DNA of 64,000 nucleotides from Adhaeribacter_A terreus (GCF_042657365.1 NZ_JBHSKT010000010.1:62001-126000), one strand, 5' to 3'. Positions 50,463 through 59,219 are shown, counted from the stretch's first letter. Notes: generated from the letters alone by a model not told the origin. Program-made: numbers and translations.

Positions 50463-51989
50463 TCAGCCGATCACAAGCACTTCGTTCAGATTACTTAAGA
50501 ATTCCTTGGCATATTCTAATTCCCCTTCGGCTTCGGCGTAAAGCGTAAAAAGCACATCGCCAACCTGTATTTCCCGGCCCAGCGGCGACAAAAACAGCAT
50601 GCCGGCACCTTTGGCTTTGGGCGCACCGGCCAGTTTGGCAATGCGGGCCAATTTGCGGTTGTCTATTTCCAATACTTTACCGAAAACAGTTGAAAGTACC
50701 TCGAAAGTAAATTTACCAACTACCGGCTCCCGGAAACCGCCTTGTGCTTTGCAGATCCTGAGAAATTTCTGGTAGGCCTCGCCGCTTAAAAGTATTTCTG
50801 AAGCCCTGACTTTTCCCTGCCCCTGCCCTACCGTTCCGGAAATTTCCAGCATTTCGGCAGCCAGCATCACAGCCCTTTCCCGCAGATCTTCCGGCGCATT
50901 TTCTTCGTTTCGCAACACGGCCAGCACATCCAGGGCTTCCAGCGCCGGGCCAATCCCGCGCCCCACCGGCTGACTGCCATCGGTAAGTACCACTTTCAGT
51001 TTCAGGTTGATGGCAGCTGCCACGGCTTCCATTTTTTGCCGGATGACTTCCGCCTCTTCCGCCGACCGCACTTTAGCCGTTTTGCCCACCGGAATATCGA
51101 TCACCACGTGCGTGGCGCCGGCCGCTACTTTTTTAGAAAGCACCGAAGCGATCATTTGCCCTTCGCTGTCTACATCCAGCGCTTTTTCTACGGTTATCAG
51201 CAAGTCATCGGCGGGACTTAAATGCACGCCGCCGCCCCAGGCCATGCAGCCATTTTCTTTCTGCACCACATATTGCAGTTCCTCCAGCGTAAGATTCGCA
51301 TTCGTAAACGTAGAGATCACATCGGCGGTGCCGGCGGGCGAAGTGATGGCTTTGGAAGAAGTTTTGGGAATGGTAAGTCCGGCGGCGGCCAGAATACTGA
51401 CTACAATGGGCGTGGTGCGGTTGCCCGGCAGACCACCTACGCAATGTTTATCGGGTACCATATCTTTGTTCCAGTTCAGGCGTTTCCCACTGAAGATCAT
51501 GGCTTTGGTAAGACCGGTAATTTCCGGTATGGTTAGATTATTCGCGGAACAGGCGGTAATAAAAGCAGCTACCTCGATGTTGGAATAACGGCCTTTTACA
51601 ATATCGTGAATGATCTGCTGATAAGCTTCTTCGGCGAGTTCGTTGCCATACATTTTACTGCGCACCAAACCCAGCGAATTTACCGGGTCCAAGTGATCGA
51701 TGCGGACCAGGTCGCCGTTCTGCACGTTCAGCCGCTTCATAGCGATCTGCGAAAGTCCGGCTTCGTTATGATGGATTAATTCAGAATAAACCACGTTCAG
51801 CGTAGCCACAATTTCCACTTCCCGAAACGAAACCACCACCCGCGTAAGCGCCTTAAACCCTTCCGATTTGCAAACCTCGCAATCGGCCCGCAAATAGATC
51901 ACGTTTTCCAGGTACGTATCGATGCCGATGGCGTGAACTTTTAAAATGTTGGCCGGCCAGGAAGTATGATCGGGATTTATGAAGTCCAT
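50463..51989 (-). CDS. Thymidine/AMP phosphorylase family protein, long form
   Basis: 508 aa. Residues 1-95 form an extra N-terminal domain absent from classical DeoA (about 440 aa) but present in archaeal AMP phosphorylases. The core shows DKHCVGGLPGNRTTPIVV, TSPAGTADVISTF and GGGVHLSPADDLLI, matching nucleoside-phosphorylase family 2. AMP phosphorylase converts AMP and phosphate to adenine and ribose 1,5-bisphosphate; the bacterial relatives may act on nucleosides instead. The neighbouring PRPP synthetase supports a nucleotide-ribose salvage role. Substrate is inference. Confidence 0.82.
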   Translation of the reverse strand: MDFINPDHTSWPANILKVHAIGIDTYLENVIYLRADCEVCKSEGFKALTRVVVSFREVEIVATLNVVYSELIHHNEAGLSQIAMKRLNVQNGDLVRIDHLDPVNSLGLVRSKMYGNELAEEAYQQIIHDIVKGRYSNIEVAAFITACSANNLTIPEITGLTKAMIFSGKRLNWNKDMVPDKHCVGGLPGNRTTPIVVSILAAAGLTIPKTSSKAITSPAGTADVISTFTNANLTLEELQYVVQKENGCMAWGGGVHLSPADDLLITVEKALDVDSEGQMIASVLSKKVAAGATHVVIDIPVGKTAKVRSAEEAEVIRQKMEAVAAAINLKLKVVLTDGSQPVGRGIGPALEALDVLAVLRNEENAPEDLRERAVMLAAEMLEISGTVGQGQGKVRASEILLSGEAYQKFLRICKAQGGFREPVVGKFTFEVLSTVFGKVLEIDNRKLARIAKLAGAPKAKGAGMLFLSPLGREIQVGDVLFTLYAEAEGELEYAKEFLSNLNEVLVIG

Positions 51990-51994
51990 TTTAT

Positions 51995-52025
51995 GAGTTT
52001 TCAGGTGAAAAAGGATAGCGTTTTT
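51995..52025 (+). repeat. ATAGCG repeat copy upstream of the phosphorylase
   Basis: ATGAGTTTTCAGGTG then AAAAAGGATAGCGTTTTT; the left half has drifted. It sits 6 bases before the phosphorylase start region. Confidence 0.6.
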
Positions 52026-52124
52026 CGCGAAAAAAGTGGTGTCGTTTCAGTCTGTTTTTACTTTCCCCTTGAGGGGATCATAGGGGTGTTAATACGTTAT
52101 TTGATAAAAATCAGCAGAAGTAAT

Positions 52125-52153
52125 CCTCCCCTACCCCCTCCAAAGGGGGACTT
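52125..52153. repeat. GC-rich CCCCT repeat
   Basis: CCTCCCCTACCCCCTCC then AAAGGGGGACTT. Confidence 0.75.
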
Positions 52154-52362
52154 GACCAAATAACGTAAATAACTTTCGGGGGTATAAATTCCCTGTTCAC
52201 TATGATCTATGGCTCATAGTCCACTATACTGTTGTTTCGGGTTTCTGCTAAATTTTTAAGAATCTGCGCCGGTTTGTGCGCCACAGACCGGGGTGAACTG
52301 TTTCCAGGAATTGTAGATACCCGAGGTATCACGTCTTTACGTTATTGCTTCGTTTCCAAAAA

Positions 52363-53733
52363 TCACAAATAAACCTCTTCATATAATTCCGGAATTCTTA
52401 CATAATAGCCTTTTTCAGTTTCCAGTTTGGTGCGGAAGGCGTCGGCGGCGGTAGGTTCTCCGTGTACGATGAAGGTTTTGCGGGGCTTTTCTTTTAACTC
52501 GCTAAGCCAGTTGAGTAAACCGTGCTGGTCAGCATGGGCGGAAAGGCCGTTTATTTGCTCGATGTGCGCTTTTACCAGGTAATATTGACCTTCAATTTTA
52601 ATATCCGGCGCGCCTTCCAGCAGTTGGCGGCCGCGCGTACCTTCGGCCTGGTAACCAACCATTAAAATCGTGGCGCGGTTATCGGAAAGGTAATGTTTCA
52701 GATATTGTAAAACACGGCCGCCGGTGGCCATGCCGCTGCCGGCAATCACAATTTTCGGGTTCCGGTCCTGCACCATTTTCATGCTGTCCTGGTATTTCTC
52801 CAGAATTTTAATATCCTTCAGCATTTCCACAGCTTGCGCAGAAGTAAGTTTGTGCCAATCAGTATTCTGCGCGAAAACGGAAAGTACATTCGCTCCCATC
52901 GGGCTATCCATGTAAATGGGCAAATGCGGAATGGCGTTTTTTTCTCGAAGCTGCCTGAACAGGTACATCAGAATTTGCGTGCGCTCCACCGCGAAGCTCG
53001 GAATAATGATGGTGCCCTGCCGTTTAGCCGCTTTGTTAATCAGTTTGGCCAGATTTTCTTCGGCATTTTTGGGGTGCAGGCGGTCTCCGTACGTAGATTC
53101 TATAAATACATAATCGGCACGTTCGGGTTTCTGCGGCGGAAATAAAAGCAGGTCATCGTCGCGGCCAATATCGCCGCTGAAAACCAGCATTTTCTCCCCG
53201 ATCTGCAACTCAATGAACGTAGCGCCAATAATATGACTGTTATAGCGGAAACGCACTTTTATTTCCGGCGAAATTTCATGCCACTGATCCAGCAGTTTTT
53301 CCGTGAAAAAAGGTACCGTTTTAGCAACATCTTCCAGGTCGTAAAGCGGCAAAGCCGGGTGGTGTTTCGAGAAGCCTTTTTCGTTCGCGGCATTGGCGGC
53401 TTCTTCCTGAATTTTACCGCTGTCTTCCAGAATAATTTTGGCTACCTGTAAGGTTGGCCCCACACCCCAAATCTCATTTTCGTAACCGGCTTTTACCAGG
53501 CGAGGCAAATAACCAACGTGGTCTAAATGCCCGTGCGTGAGCACAACCAGGTCTATCGTTCCCGGATCTACCGGAAATTTTGCCCAGTTCAGTTCCCGCA
53601 GTTTTTTAATGCCTTGGAACAAACCGCAATCTATTAATATGGTTTTCCCGAAGGCTTTTACCAGGTATTTGGAGCCCGTAACGGTGCCGGCGGCGCCCAG
53701 GAATTTAACGGAAATACGATCCGGATTTTTCAT
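52363..53733 (-). CDS. MBL-fold/beta-CASP RNA-processing exonuclease
   Basis: 456 aa. Metal motif HGHLDH (67-72), further ligands in VFSGDIGRDDD, the beta-CASP insert with YMDSPMGANV and GSGMATGGRVLQYLKHYL, and a C-terminal RMMBL domain with NGLSAHADQHGLLNWL. Proteins of this type (YSH1/CPSF-like) act on RNA. Its ATG overlaps the stop of the P-type ATPase gene by 4 bases, so the two are translationally coupled. Confidence 0.88.
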   Translation of the reverse strand: MKNPDRISVKFLGAAGTVTGSKYLVKAFGKTILIDCGLFQGIKKLRELNWAKFPVDPGTIDLVVLTHGHLDHVGYLPRLVKAGYENEIWGVGPTLQVAKIILEDSGKIQEEAANAANEKGFSKHHPALPLYDLEDVAKTVPFFTEKLLDQWHEISPEIKVRFRYNSHIIGATFIELQIGEKMLVFSGDIGRDDDLLLFPPQKPERADYVFIESTYGDRLHPKNAEENLAKLINKAAKRQGTIIIPSFAVERTQILMYLFRQLREKNAIPHLPIYMDSPMGANVLSVFAQNTDWHKLTSAQAVEMLKDIKILEKYQDSMKMVQDRNPKIVIAGSGMATGGRVLQYLKHYLSDNRATILMVGYQAEGTRGRQLLEGAPDIKIEGQYYLVKAHIEQINGLSAHADQHGLLNWLSELKEKPRKTFIVHGEPTAADAFRTKLETEKGYYVRIPELYEEVYL

Positions 53734-56393
53734 TGCTGAATGAGTTTAAGTTTTTTGCTGAGTTGGATGATAATGAGCGAAGCAAGTACCGCCGAAACCA
53801 CCGCCAGCCAATCGGTTAATAGCATATCATGTATGGCCAACGCTTCCCGTACCGGACCAAACCAACCTACCAGTATCACCACCGAAACACTAATTAGCAG
53901 CGCCAGCCACACGAATTTGTTGCTTACAATTTCGGAACGGAAGAAAAAACGATTGCCCGAACCCATGTTGAAAACGTGCGTGAGTTGCGCAAAAATGAGC
54001 GTGTAAAAAAGAATATTATTGTAGCGCCCTTCGTGCCAGTGTTCGGCGGGGTGCAGTACGTAATGGTTCAGGTAAACGGCTCCCAACGCACATAGCGAAA
54101 TGATTACCGCATAATAAATGATCGCGATCCAGCGCTGCCGGTCAATAATGGGTTCAGTGGCTTTTCGCGGCGGCTGCGTCATAATGCCCGGATTTCCTTC
54201 AGTAAAACCCAAAGCCAGCGCCGGCAGCACATCGGTAATTAAATTAATGAAAAGGATCTGTAGCGGCAACAACTGGAAACTAAGGTTCAGTACAGCTACC
54301 AACGCGATCAGGAATAATTCACTCAGGTTACAACTCAGCAGAAAGATCACAAATTTGCGGATGTTCTCGAAAATGACGCGGCCCTGTCGAATGGCAACTA
54401 CAATGGACGTGAATTTATCGTCTTTCAAAACCATATCGGAAACATCCTGGGCTACCTGCGTACCGCGCAAACCCATGGCTACACCAATGTCGGCTTTTTT
54501 CAGCGCTGGCGCATCGTTCACGCCGTCGCCGGTCATGGCCACCACGTAGCCGTCTTCCTGCAGCAGCTGTACCAGGTCGAGTTTGTGCTGCGGATTTACG
54601 CGGGCAAAAACGTTGGCTTGCGCAAAATGGTGGCGTTCTTCCGGGGTAAATTCGGCAATGGGTTTCAGTTCTTTTCCGGTAACGGCTGCCTTGCCATTTT
54701 CATTTATTATCCCGAGTTCCGTCGCAATTTTAGTAGCTGTGGCCGGATGATCGCCGGTTATCATAATTACCCGTATGCCGGCGGAAAGGCATTCTTTTAT
54801 GGCCGGCAACACTTCCGGCCGCGGTGGATCTACCATACCGATGAGGCCGGAAAAAATGAGATCATCAGTGAGTTTTTCGGGCATTTTGGCTACCGTTTTG
54901 TAAGCAGCTGCAATTACCCGCAAACCGGCTTCGGCCATTTTTTCGCCTTCGAGTATCCAGTAACTTTTCTCTTCCAGCGTGAGCGGCAAAACTTCTCCGT
55001 GTTTCAGTAAAAACGAACATTCCTCGAGCAATTCTTCCACGGCGCCTTTGGCAAAAACCATTAATTCCGGTTCGGCGCCGTGCAAGGTGGCCATCATTTT
55101 GGTTTCGGAAGTAAAGGGTTCTTCGGCAATTTTTGGGTGTTCGCGGCGGGCCAGCACAATGTCGGTTCCGTAGTTGCGGGCAAATTTGAGCAAAGCCACT
55201 TCCAGCGGATCACCAACTTCCTGCGCTTCCACACCTTTTTCGCTGATCTCGGCAGTGTTGCAAAGCACCGAAGCATGCTGAATAAAGTTGAAGTTCTCGT
55301 TTTCGGCTATCTGTGCGTTTTCGGTTATTTCCCAGGTGCCGGAAGGCGTGGCCAGCAAGGTAACTTCGATCTTGTTTTGGGTGAGTGTGCCGGTTTTGTC
55401 GGTGCAGATAATATTGGTGCCGCCTAGTGTTTCTACCGCCGAAAGCTTTTTTACGATCACGTTGTGCTTCGCCATTTGCAGCATGCCACGCGCCAAAGCC
55501 AGGGTAGCTACAATGGGTAAACCTTCCGGAATGGCGGCCACGGCCAGAGCAATGCCGGTTTGCAGCATCTCTACAACCGGCTGATCGTTTATGATACCGG
55601 CCACAAAGATCAAAGCCACCAGCCCGACAGTTACAAAAATGAGTTTTTTACTGAATTCGGCTAGCTTTTTTTCCAGCGGCGTAGCCATTTGTTTGGCCGA
55701 CTGCACCAGGTTGGCAATGTGCCCGAGCTGGGTGTTCATGCCGGTATGCGAAACAAGCAAATAAGTATTGCCGCGTGTTACAAAAGTGCCTTTGAAAAGA
55801 TAATTCAGGCGGTCGCCTAATGGAAGGTCTTGCTGTAAAATGCCTTCATTTTTTTCTACAGGAACCGATTCGCCGGTTAATGCAGCTTCGTCGGCCTGCA
55901 GTTTGGATGGCTGAAAAATACGTCCGTCAGCGGGGACCAAGTCGCCGGCTTCCAGGAAAACCACGTCGCCGGGCACGATCTGGCTGGCTTCGTGCTCTGC
56001 TAAGATTCCATTGCGCAGAATTTTAGCCGGTACCGCCGAAATTTTTTTCAGCGTTTCCATTGATTTTCCAGCCTGGAATTCCATGATAAACCCCACTACC
56101 GTATTGATCACGATCACGACGAGAATGGCCGTAGCGTTGAGGTATTCTTCGAAGAAAAACGATATGCCGGCGGCCACTAAAAGTAAATATACTATGGGGC
56201 TTTTAAGCTGGTCCCAGATCAGGCTCCAGATGCTGCGCGCTTCGGTTTCGGTGAGCTGGTTAGCGCCAAATTGCTTTAATCGCGCAGCTACTTCTTCCTC
56301 CGACAAGCCATTTTTCAAGTTTGCCTGCAGCATTTCAGCTCCTTCTTCCACCGAGAAAGCGCTCAGATCGGTTCCGGCTTTAAGGGTTTCCAT
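53730..56393 (-). CDS. Cation-transporting P2-type ATPase
   Basis: 887 aa with about ten membrane helices. The N-terminal cation-ATPase domain (LKNGLSEEEVAARLKQFGANQL), LTGESVPV, the ion-binding helix VAAIPEGLPIV, phosphorylation site CTDKTGTLTQNK, and hinge MTGDGVNDAPALKKADIGVAMG are all intact. PEGLP fits Ca2+-type P2A/P2B pumps; the real ion may be Ca2+, Na+ or Mn2+. It is coupled to the downstream nuclease and overlaps the upstream endonuclease gene by 14 bases. Confidence 0.9.
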   Translation of the reverse strand: METLKAGTDLSAFSVEEGAEMLQANLKNGLSEEEVAARLKQFGANQLTETEARSIWSLIWDQLKSPIVYLLLVAAGISFFFEEYLNATAILVVIVINTVVGFIMEFQAGKSMETLKKISAVPAKILRNGILAEHEASQIVPGDVVFLEAGDLVPADGRIFQPSKLQADEAALTGESVPVEKNEGILQQDLPLGDRLNYLFKGTFVTRGNTYLLVSHTGMNTQLGHIANLVQSAKQMATPLEKKLAEFSKKLIFVTVGLVALIFVAGIINDQPVVEMLQTGIALAVAAIPEGLPIVATLALARGMLQMAKHNVIVKKLSAVETLGGTNIICTDKTGTLTQNKIEVTLLATPSGTWEITENAQIAENENFNFIQHASVLCNTAEISEKGVEAQEVGDPLEVALLKFARNYGTDIVLARREHPKIAEEPFTSETKMMATLHGAEPELMVFAKGAVEELLEECSFLLKHGEVLPLTLEEKSYWILEGEKMAEAGLRVIAAAYKTVAKMPEKLTDDLIFSGLIGMVDPPRPEVLPAIKECLSAGIRVIMITGDHPATATKIATELGIINENGKAAVTGKELKPIAEFTPEERHHFAQANVFARVNPQHKLDLVQLLQEDGYVVAMTGDGVNDAPALKKADIGVAMGLRGTQVAQDVSDMVLKDDKFTSIVVAIRQGRVIFENIRKFVIFLLSCNLSELFLIALVAVLNLSFQLLPLQILFINLITDVLPALALGFTEGNPGIMTQPPRKATEPIIDRQRWIAIIYYAVIISLCALGAVYLNHYVLHPAEHWHEGRYNNILFYTLIFAQLTHVFNMGSGNRFFFRSEIVSNKFVWLALLISVSVVILVGWFGPVREALAIHDMLLTDWLAVVSAVLASLIIIQLSKKLKLIQQ

Positions 56394-57252
56394 AGGCGAA
56401 TAAATGCTGGCTTAATTGTCCGGCTTCGTTTCTAACGGTTTCCAGGCGGTTATTTTTTATGCCAATTTGTTCGAGGTATTTCGGGTGCTGCACCAGTTCG
56501 TGGCATAAAACAATGTTTCTATCCAGCAATTGCTGCTTTTCGTTTTTGGTGAGCGTGGTCAGGCAGGTAAGCGGGTAAAGTCCTTCGCTCTCGATCAAGT
56601 CCTGCAGGTTGCCTTTGCGCGGATAATTCCAGCCGATCAGTTTCAAACCCATACATTCGGCATACTGAATAGCATCGGAAGTGAAACGCGTATTGGAAAC
56701 TACCCAACCCTGGTGCAGTTTACCTTTGTGGGCCGGCAGCTTTTTCCAGGCAGTTTTAATGTCTTCGAACCGGGCCTGAATGTAAAGCGGAATTTTTACG
56801 TTATTTATTGCCGCGTGGTGATTGTGGTATTTGCATTCAACCAGGTAAATATCGTCGCCTTTGCCCGCAATTACGTCCACTTCGTGGTTCACGCAATGGC
56901 CCTGCACAATCACGCCCACTTCCACGCTGAATTCCTGGCACCGCAAAACTTCCCCGATAAATTTCTCGAACGGATAACCCGACGGCCCCAATTCCATGAT
57001 CGCACTTTTGAGCCGGTAGCGCGCAGCCAATGGCCGGGAACTGCCGCGCAGCATTTTAAAAGCCAGTTGGTAGATCTTGCGCGTACTCATGCCTTCGGAA
57101 AGTTGCGGCAGCATCTGGTTAACGATCTTTTCCGCAGTAGCTTCCGGCGCCCCGGCTCTTCGCAGCGAGCGGTGCAGTTTTTCAGTCGAAAAGGGTACCA
57201 TTTCGCCGGAGGCTTTGGTAATGAACGGCAGCTGAAATTCTGTAGAGGCCAA
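56380..57252 (-). CDS. ATP-cone plus PD-(D/E)XK endonuclease-like fusion
   Basis: 290 aa from a TTG at 57252; the frame opens only five codons earlier and the next ATG (residue 18) would cut the first domain. Residues 10-95 match an ATP-cone (ITKASGEMVPFSTEKLHRSLRRAG), the nucleotide-sensing module of ribonucleotide reductases and NrdR. Residues 97-190 match a restriction-endonuclease-like core: HEVDVIAGKGDDIYLVECKYHN, with Asp126, Glu139 and Lys141 as likely catalytic residues. Inference: a nuclease gated by ATP/dATP or another nucleotide. It leads an operon with the cation ATPase (14-base overlap) and the MBL nuclease. Confidence 0.85.
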   Translation of the reverse strand: MASTEFQLPFITKASGEMVPFSTEKLHRSLRRAGAPEATAEKIVNQMLPQLSEGMSTRKIYQLAFKMLRGSSRPLAARYRLKSAIMELGPSGYPFEKFIGEVLRCQEFSVEVGVIVQGHCVNHEVDVIAGKGDDIYLVECKYHNHHAAINNVKIPLYIQARFEDIKTAWKKLPAHKGKLHQGWVVSNTRFTSDAIQYAECMGLKLIGWNYPRKGNLQDLIESEGLYPLTCLTTLTKNEKQQLLDRNIVLCHELVQHPKYLEQIGIKNNRLETVRNEAGQLSQHLFAYGNP

Positions 57253-57479
57253 ATCAGTGTTCTTTAATTACGAATTATTTCAGGCAATTTTCAGGAAGTT
57301 TGAATATGCAACGATAACCGTATCGCTGAACTTAAACTAGTACGCAAGGCATGCTAAAAAAGGTAATTGGTCAGTTTAACTTCCGGAAGGTTGGGGTAGC
57401 TTCTAAAACAAATTATCTGGTGCAGGATAAACCTTAAAAACGGGTCGGTCTCCAAAATCCCAGAAGCTGTAAACCAATG

Positions 57480-57509
57480 AAAAACGCTATGGTTTTAGCC
57501 TTAAAAAGT
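57480..57509 (-). repeat. ATAGCG interspersed repeat, copy 22
   Basis: AAAAACGCTATGGTTTTAGC then CTTAAAAAGT. Confidence 0.85.
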
Positions 57510-57642
57510 AAAGTGGAATTTCTGAAACGCGCGGGCAACTAAAAAATGCGGAAAGATTTCGGTCAAAGCCGTCATCTTAAGGAAGAAGCCTGCCGTTGTT
57601 GTGTGTTTTCACCACAGCCGTCAGGCTAATTACCGGGTCTTC

Positions 57643-57778
57643 TGTAGAGACGTAATACTTTACGTCTTTCACAACATTGCGAAAAATTATTGGGTCATCC
57701 TATCATTTATTAGCTGCATTTATTCCTTAAAACCACCTTTGTGCCCCGAAAGGAGACGTAAAGTATTACGTCTCTACA
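57643..57778. repeat. 136-bp element with 25-bp terminal inverted repeats
   Basis: TGTAGAGACGTAATACTTTA then CGTCT (57643-57667) is repeated inverted as AGACGTAAAGTATTACGTCT then CTACA (57754-57778). Each arm is itself an imperfect palindrome (AGACGTAA/TTACGTCT). The 86 internal bases code for nothing. MITE-like. Confidence 0.85.
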
Positions 57779-57809
57779 GGCAAAAATTTTATTAAATTCT
57801 CTTTTACTG

Positions 57810-57923
57810 TTTCGGACATCTGTGTCCGAAACTATACCTGCTGCGGACATCTTTGTCCGCGTGTTTGGATAAAGGGACACAGATGTCCCAAGCAGTTTGC
57901 TTCCGGACATAGGTGTCCGGAAG
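57810..57923. repeat. BIME-like cassette of four palindromes, core GGACATCT
   Basis: Palindromes at 57810-57831 (TTTCGGACA...TGTCCGAAA), 57843-57860 (GCGGACA...TGTCCGC), 57874-57889 (GGGACACAGATGTCCC) and 57900-57923 (CTTCCGGACA...TGTCCGGAAG). Layout, spacing and outer bases match the cassette at 29136-29260, while the inner word differs. Confidence 0.85.
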
Positions 57924-58047
57924 AGCATTTAGAGCATTTAATTTGCAGCTTGAATTAAAAAAATGCGGACAGGCCTCAACCAATCCGCACGAATTTATTA
58001 CCTAAAAAAATCCGCGAAATCCCTTATTCCTTTAAGAATCCGCGATC

Positions 58048-58077
58048 AAAAACGCTATGGTTTCAGCCTCAAAAAGT
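58048..58077 (-). repeat. ATAGCG interspersed repeat, copy 23
   Basis: AAAAACGCTATGGTTTCAGC then CTCAAAAAGT; ends 2 bases from the M50 stop codon. Confidence 0.85.
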
Positions 58078-58079
58078 AC

Positions 58080-59219
58080 TTATTCTACCACAAACGGCGT
58101 GGGGCTGAAACACAGAACAAAAAACAGTAAAGCCAGCCAGCCCAGAATTTTCCGGCCGGTAGATAAAGGTGTTTCATCGGGGCAAGGCGGATGATGAATG
58201 CCCAAAGCCCTGGATAATATCAACCCGAAAACCAGCCAGCCATGATACCCATCCGCATTCGGGAACACAAAACTGAAAGCGAATTGAAATGCCAACACGC
58301 CAAAAGCCAACGTAAGCGCCTGCGAAAACCGGGGAACTACTTTCTGAAAAACCAGCGGCAGATAGAAAATGTACAGCAGGCGCAACGAATACGGGTCCGA
58401 CCAATCCGTTTCCGGCGTTATAATTCCCAGGCCGGCATAACCAATGAACAGCACAAAAATTACAGGTGCAATGCGGTTAAAACGTTCGTAGCCCAGCAAA
58501 CCATACAACACATGCCCGCCATCGAGCTGCCCGACCGGCAATAAGTTCAGCGCCGTAAAAATAAGCGACAAATAACCCGCCAGCAGAAAAGGATAATGGA
58601 TCAGTTCGTATTTCGGCGGCAGTAAATTCGGGTCGGCCACAAAATTTTCGAAGAACAGAATAAGCAGATTTTTGCCTAAATAAAGCTGGCCTTCGGTATG
58701 CTGGTACACGTGCTGCGCATAATCCAGCCCAAATTGCTGATAATCCGGATGGATCTGGAAAATATATTCAGGCGGCGGCAAATGCGTGTATCCGTAAAAA
58801 AGTAACGGCAGCGCCACTACCAAACCCGCCAGCGGACCGGCCACGCCCACATCAAAAAACTCCTTCCGCGAGAAAATACGCTCCTTAATTTTTATAAAAG
58901 CGCCCATCGTTCCGATGCTGTTAGTAATGAAGAAAAACATCGGGATGTAATACGGCAGCGTAACGCGGATCTTGTAAAACCGCGCCGTAAAATAATGCCC
59001 GAACTCATGCACGGTAAGCACGCCCAGGAACGAAAGCGAAAACATGAAACCCAATTCCCAGTCGGCAACGGAAAAAGTGCCGGAAGGCATAAAACCTTCC
59101 CGGCTGAAGAAAAACAGTTTCCCGGTTGCCCACTCGCCCCCGGCCAGCGTGGTGGTAAACAGCGTGAGCAGGAATAGGAAAAGGTGCAAACTATATTGCC
59201 GGGCTTTTTTAAACTGCAT
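58080..59219 (-). CDS. Site-2 protease family (M50) membrane metalloprotease
   Basis: 379 aa from the ATG at 59219 (MQFKKARQYS). Zinc motif HEFGH (71-75) lies in a membrane helix, and the second motif NLLPVGQLDGGHVLYGLLG supplies the Asp ligand. About eight membrane segments. Such proteases cleave membrane-embedded segments, often of anti-sigma factors; the substrate here is unknown. Its start overlaps the HAD gene by 11 bases, so the two form an operon. Confidence 0.9.
   Translation of the reverse strand: MQFKKARQYSLHLFLFLLTLFTTTLAGGEWATGKLFFFSREGFMPSGTFSVADWELGFMFSLSFLGVLTVHEFGHYFTARFYKIRVTLPYYIPMFFFITNSIGTMGAFIKIKERIFSRKEFFDVGVAGPLAGLVVALPLLFYGYTHLPPPEYIFQIHPDYQQFGLDYAQHVYQHTEGQLYLGKNLLILFFENFVADPNLLPPKYELIHYPFLLAGYLSLIFTALNLLPVGQLDGGHVLYGLLGYERFNRIAPVIFVLFIGYAGLGIITPETDWSDPYSLRLLYIFYLPLVFQKVVPRFSQALTLAFGVLAFQFAFSFVFPNADGYHGWLVFGLILSRALGIHHPPCPDETPLSTGRKILGWLALLFFVLCFSPTPFVVE

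Larger units (their letters stand above)
51990..52362. other. Intergenic gap with repeats
   Basis: Holds an ATAGCG copy (51995-52025), two GC-rich elements (CCCCTTGAGGGG at 52065-52076; 52125-52153) and a 10-bp inverted repeat ACGTTATTTG / CAAATAACGT (52094-52103, 52157-52166) that brackets the second one. The last 190 bases show nothing recognisable. Confidence 0.65.
57253..58079. other. Long intergenic repeat region
   Basis: 827 bases without a gene. It holds ATAGCG copies at 57480-57509 and 58048-58077, an inverted-repeat element at 57643-57778 and a four-palindrome cassette at 57810-57923. The part 57253-57479 shows nothing recognised; a promoter for the endonuclease operon is expected there. 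Confidence 0.75.

Noticed and set aside
56530..57267. A 245-codon open frame on the + strand opposite the ATP-cone nuclease
   Set aside because: It mirrors the codon usage of the reverse-strand gene, has no domain and its neighbours contradict it; shadow frame.
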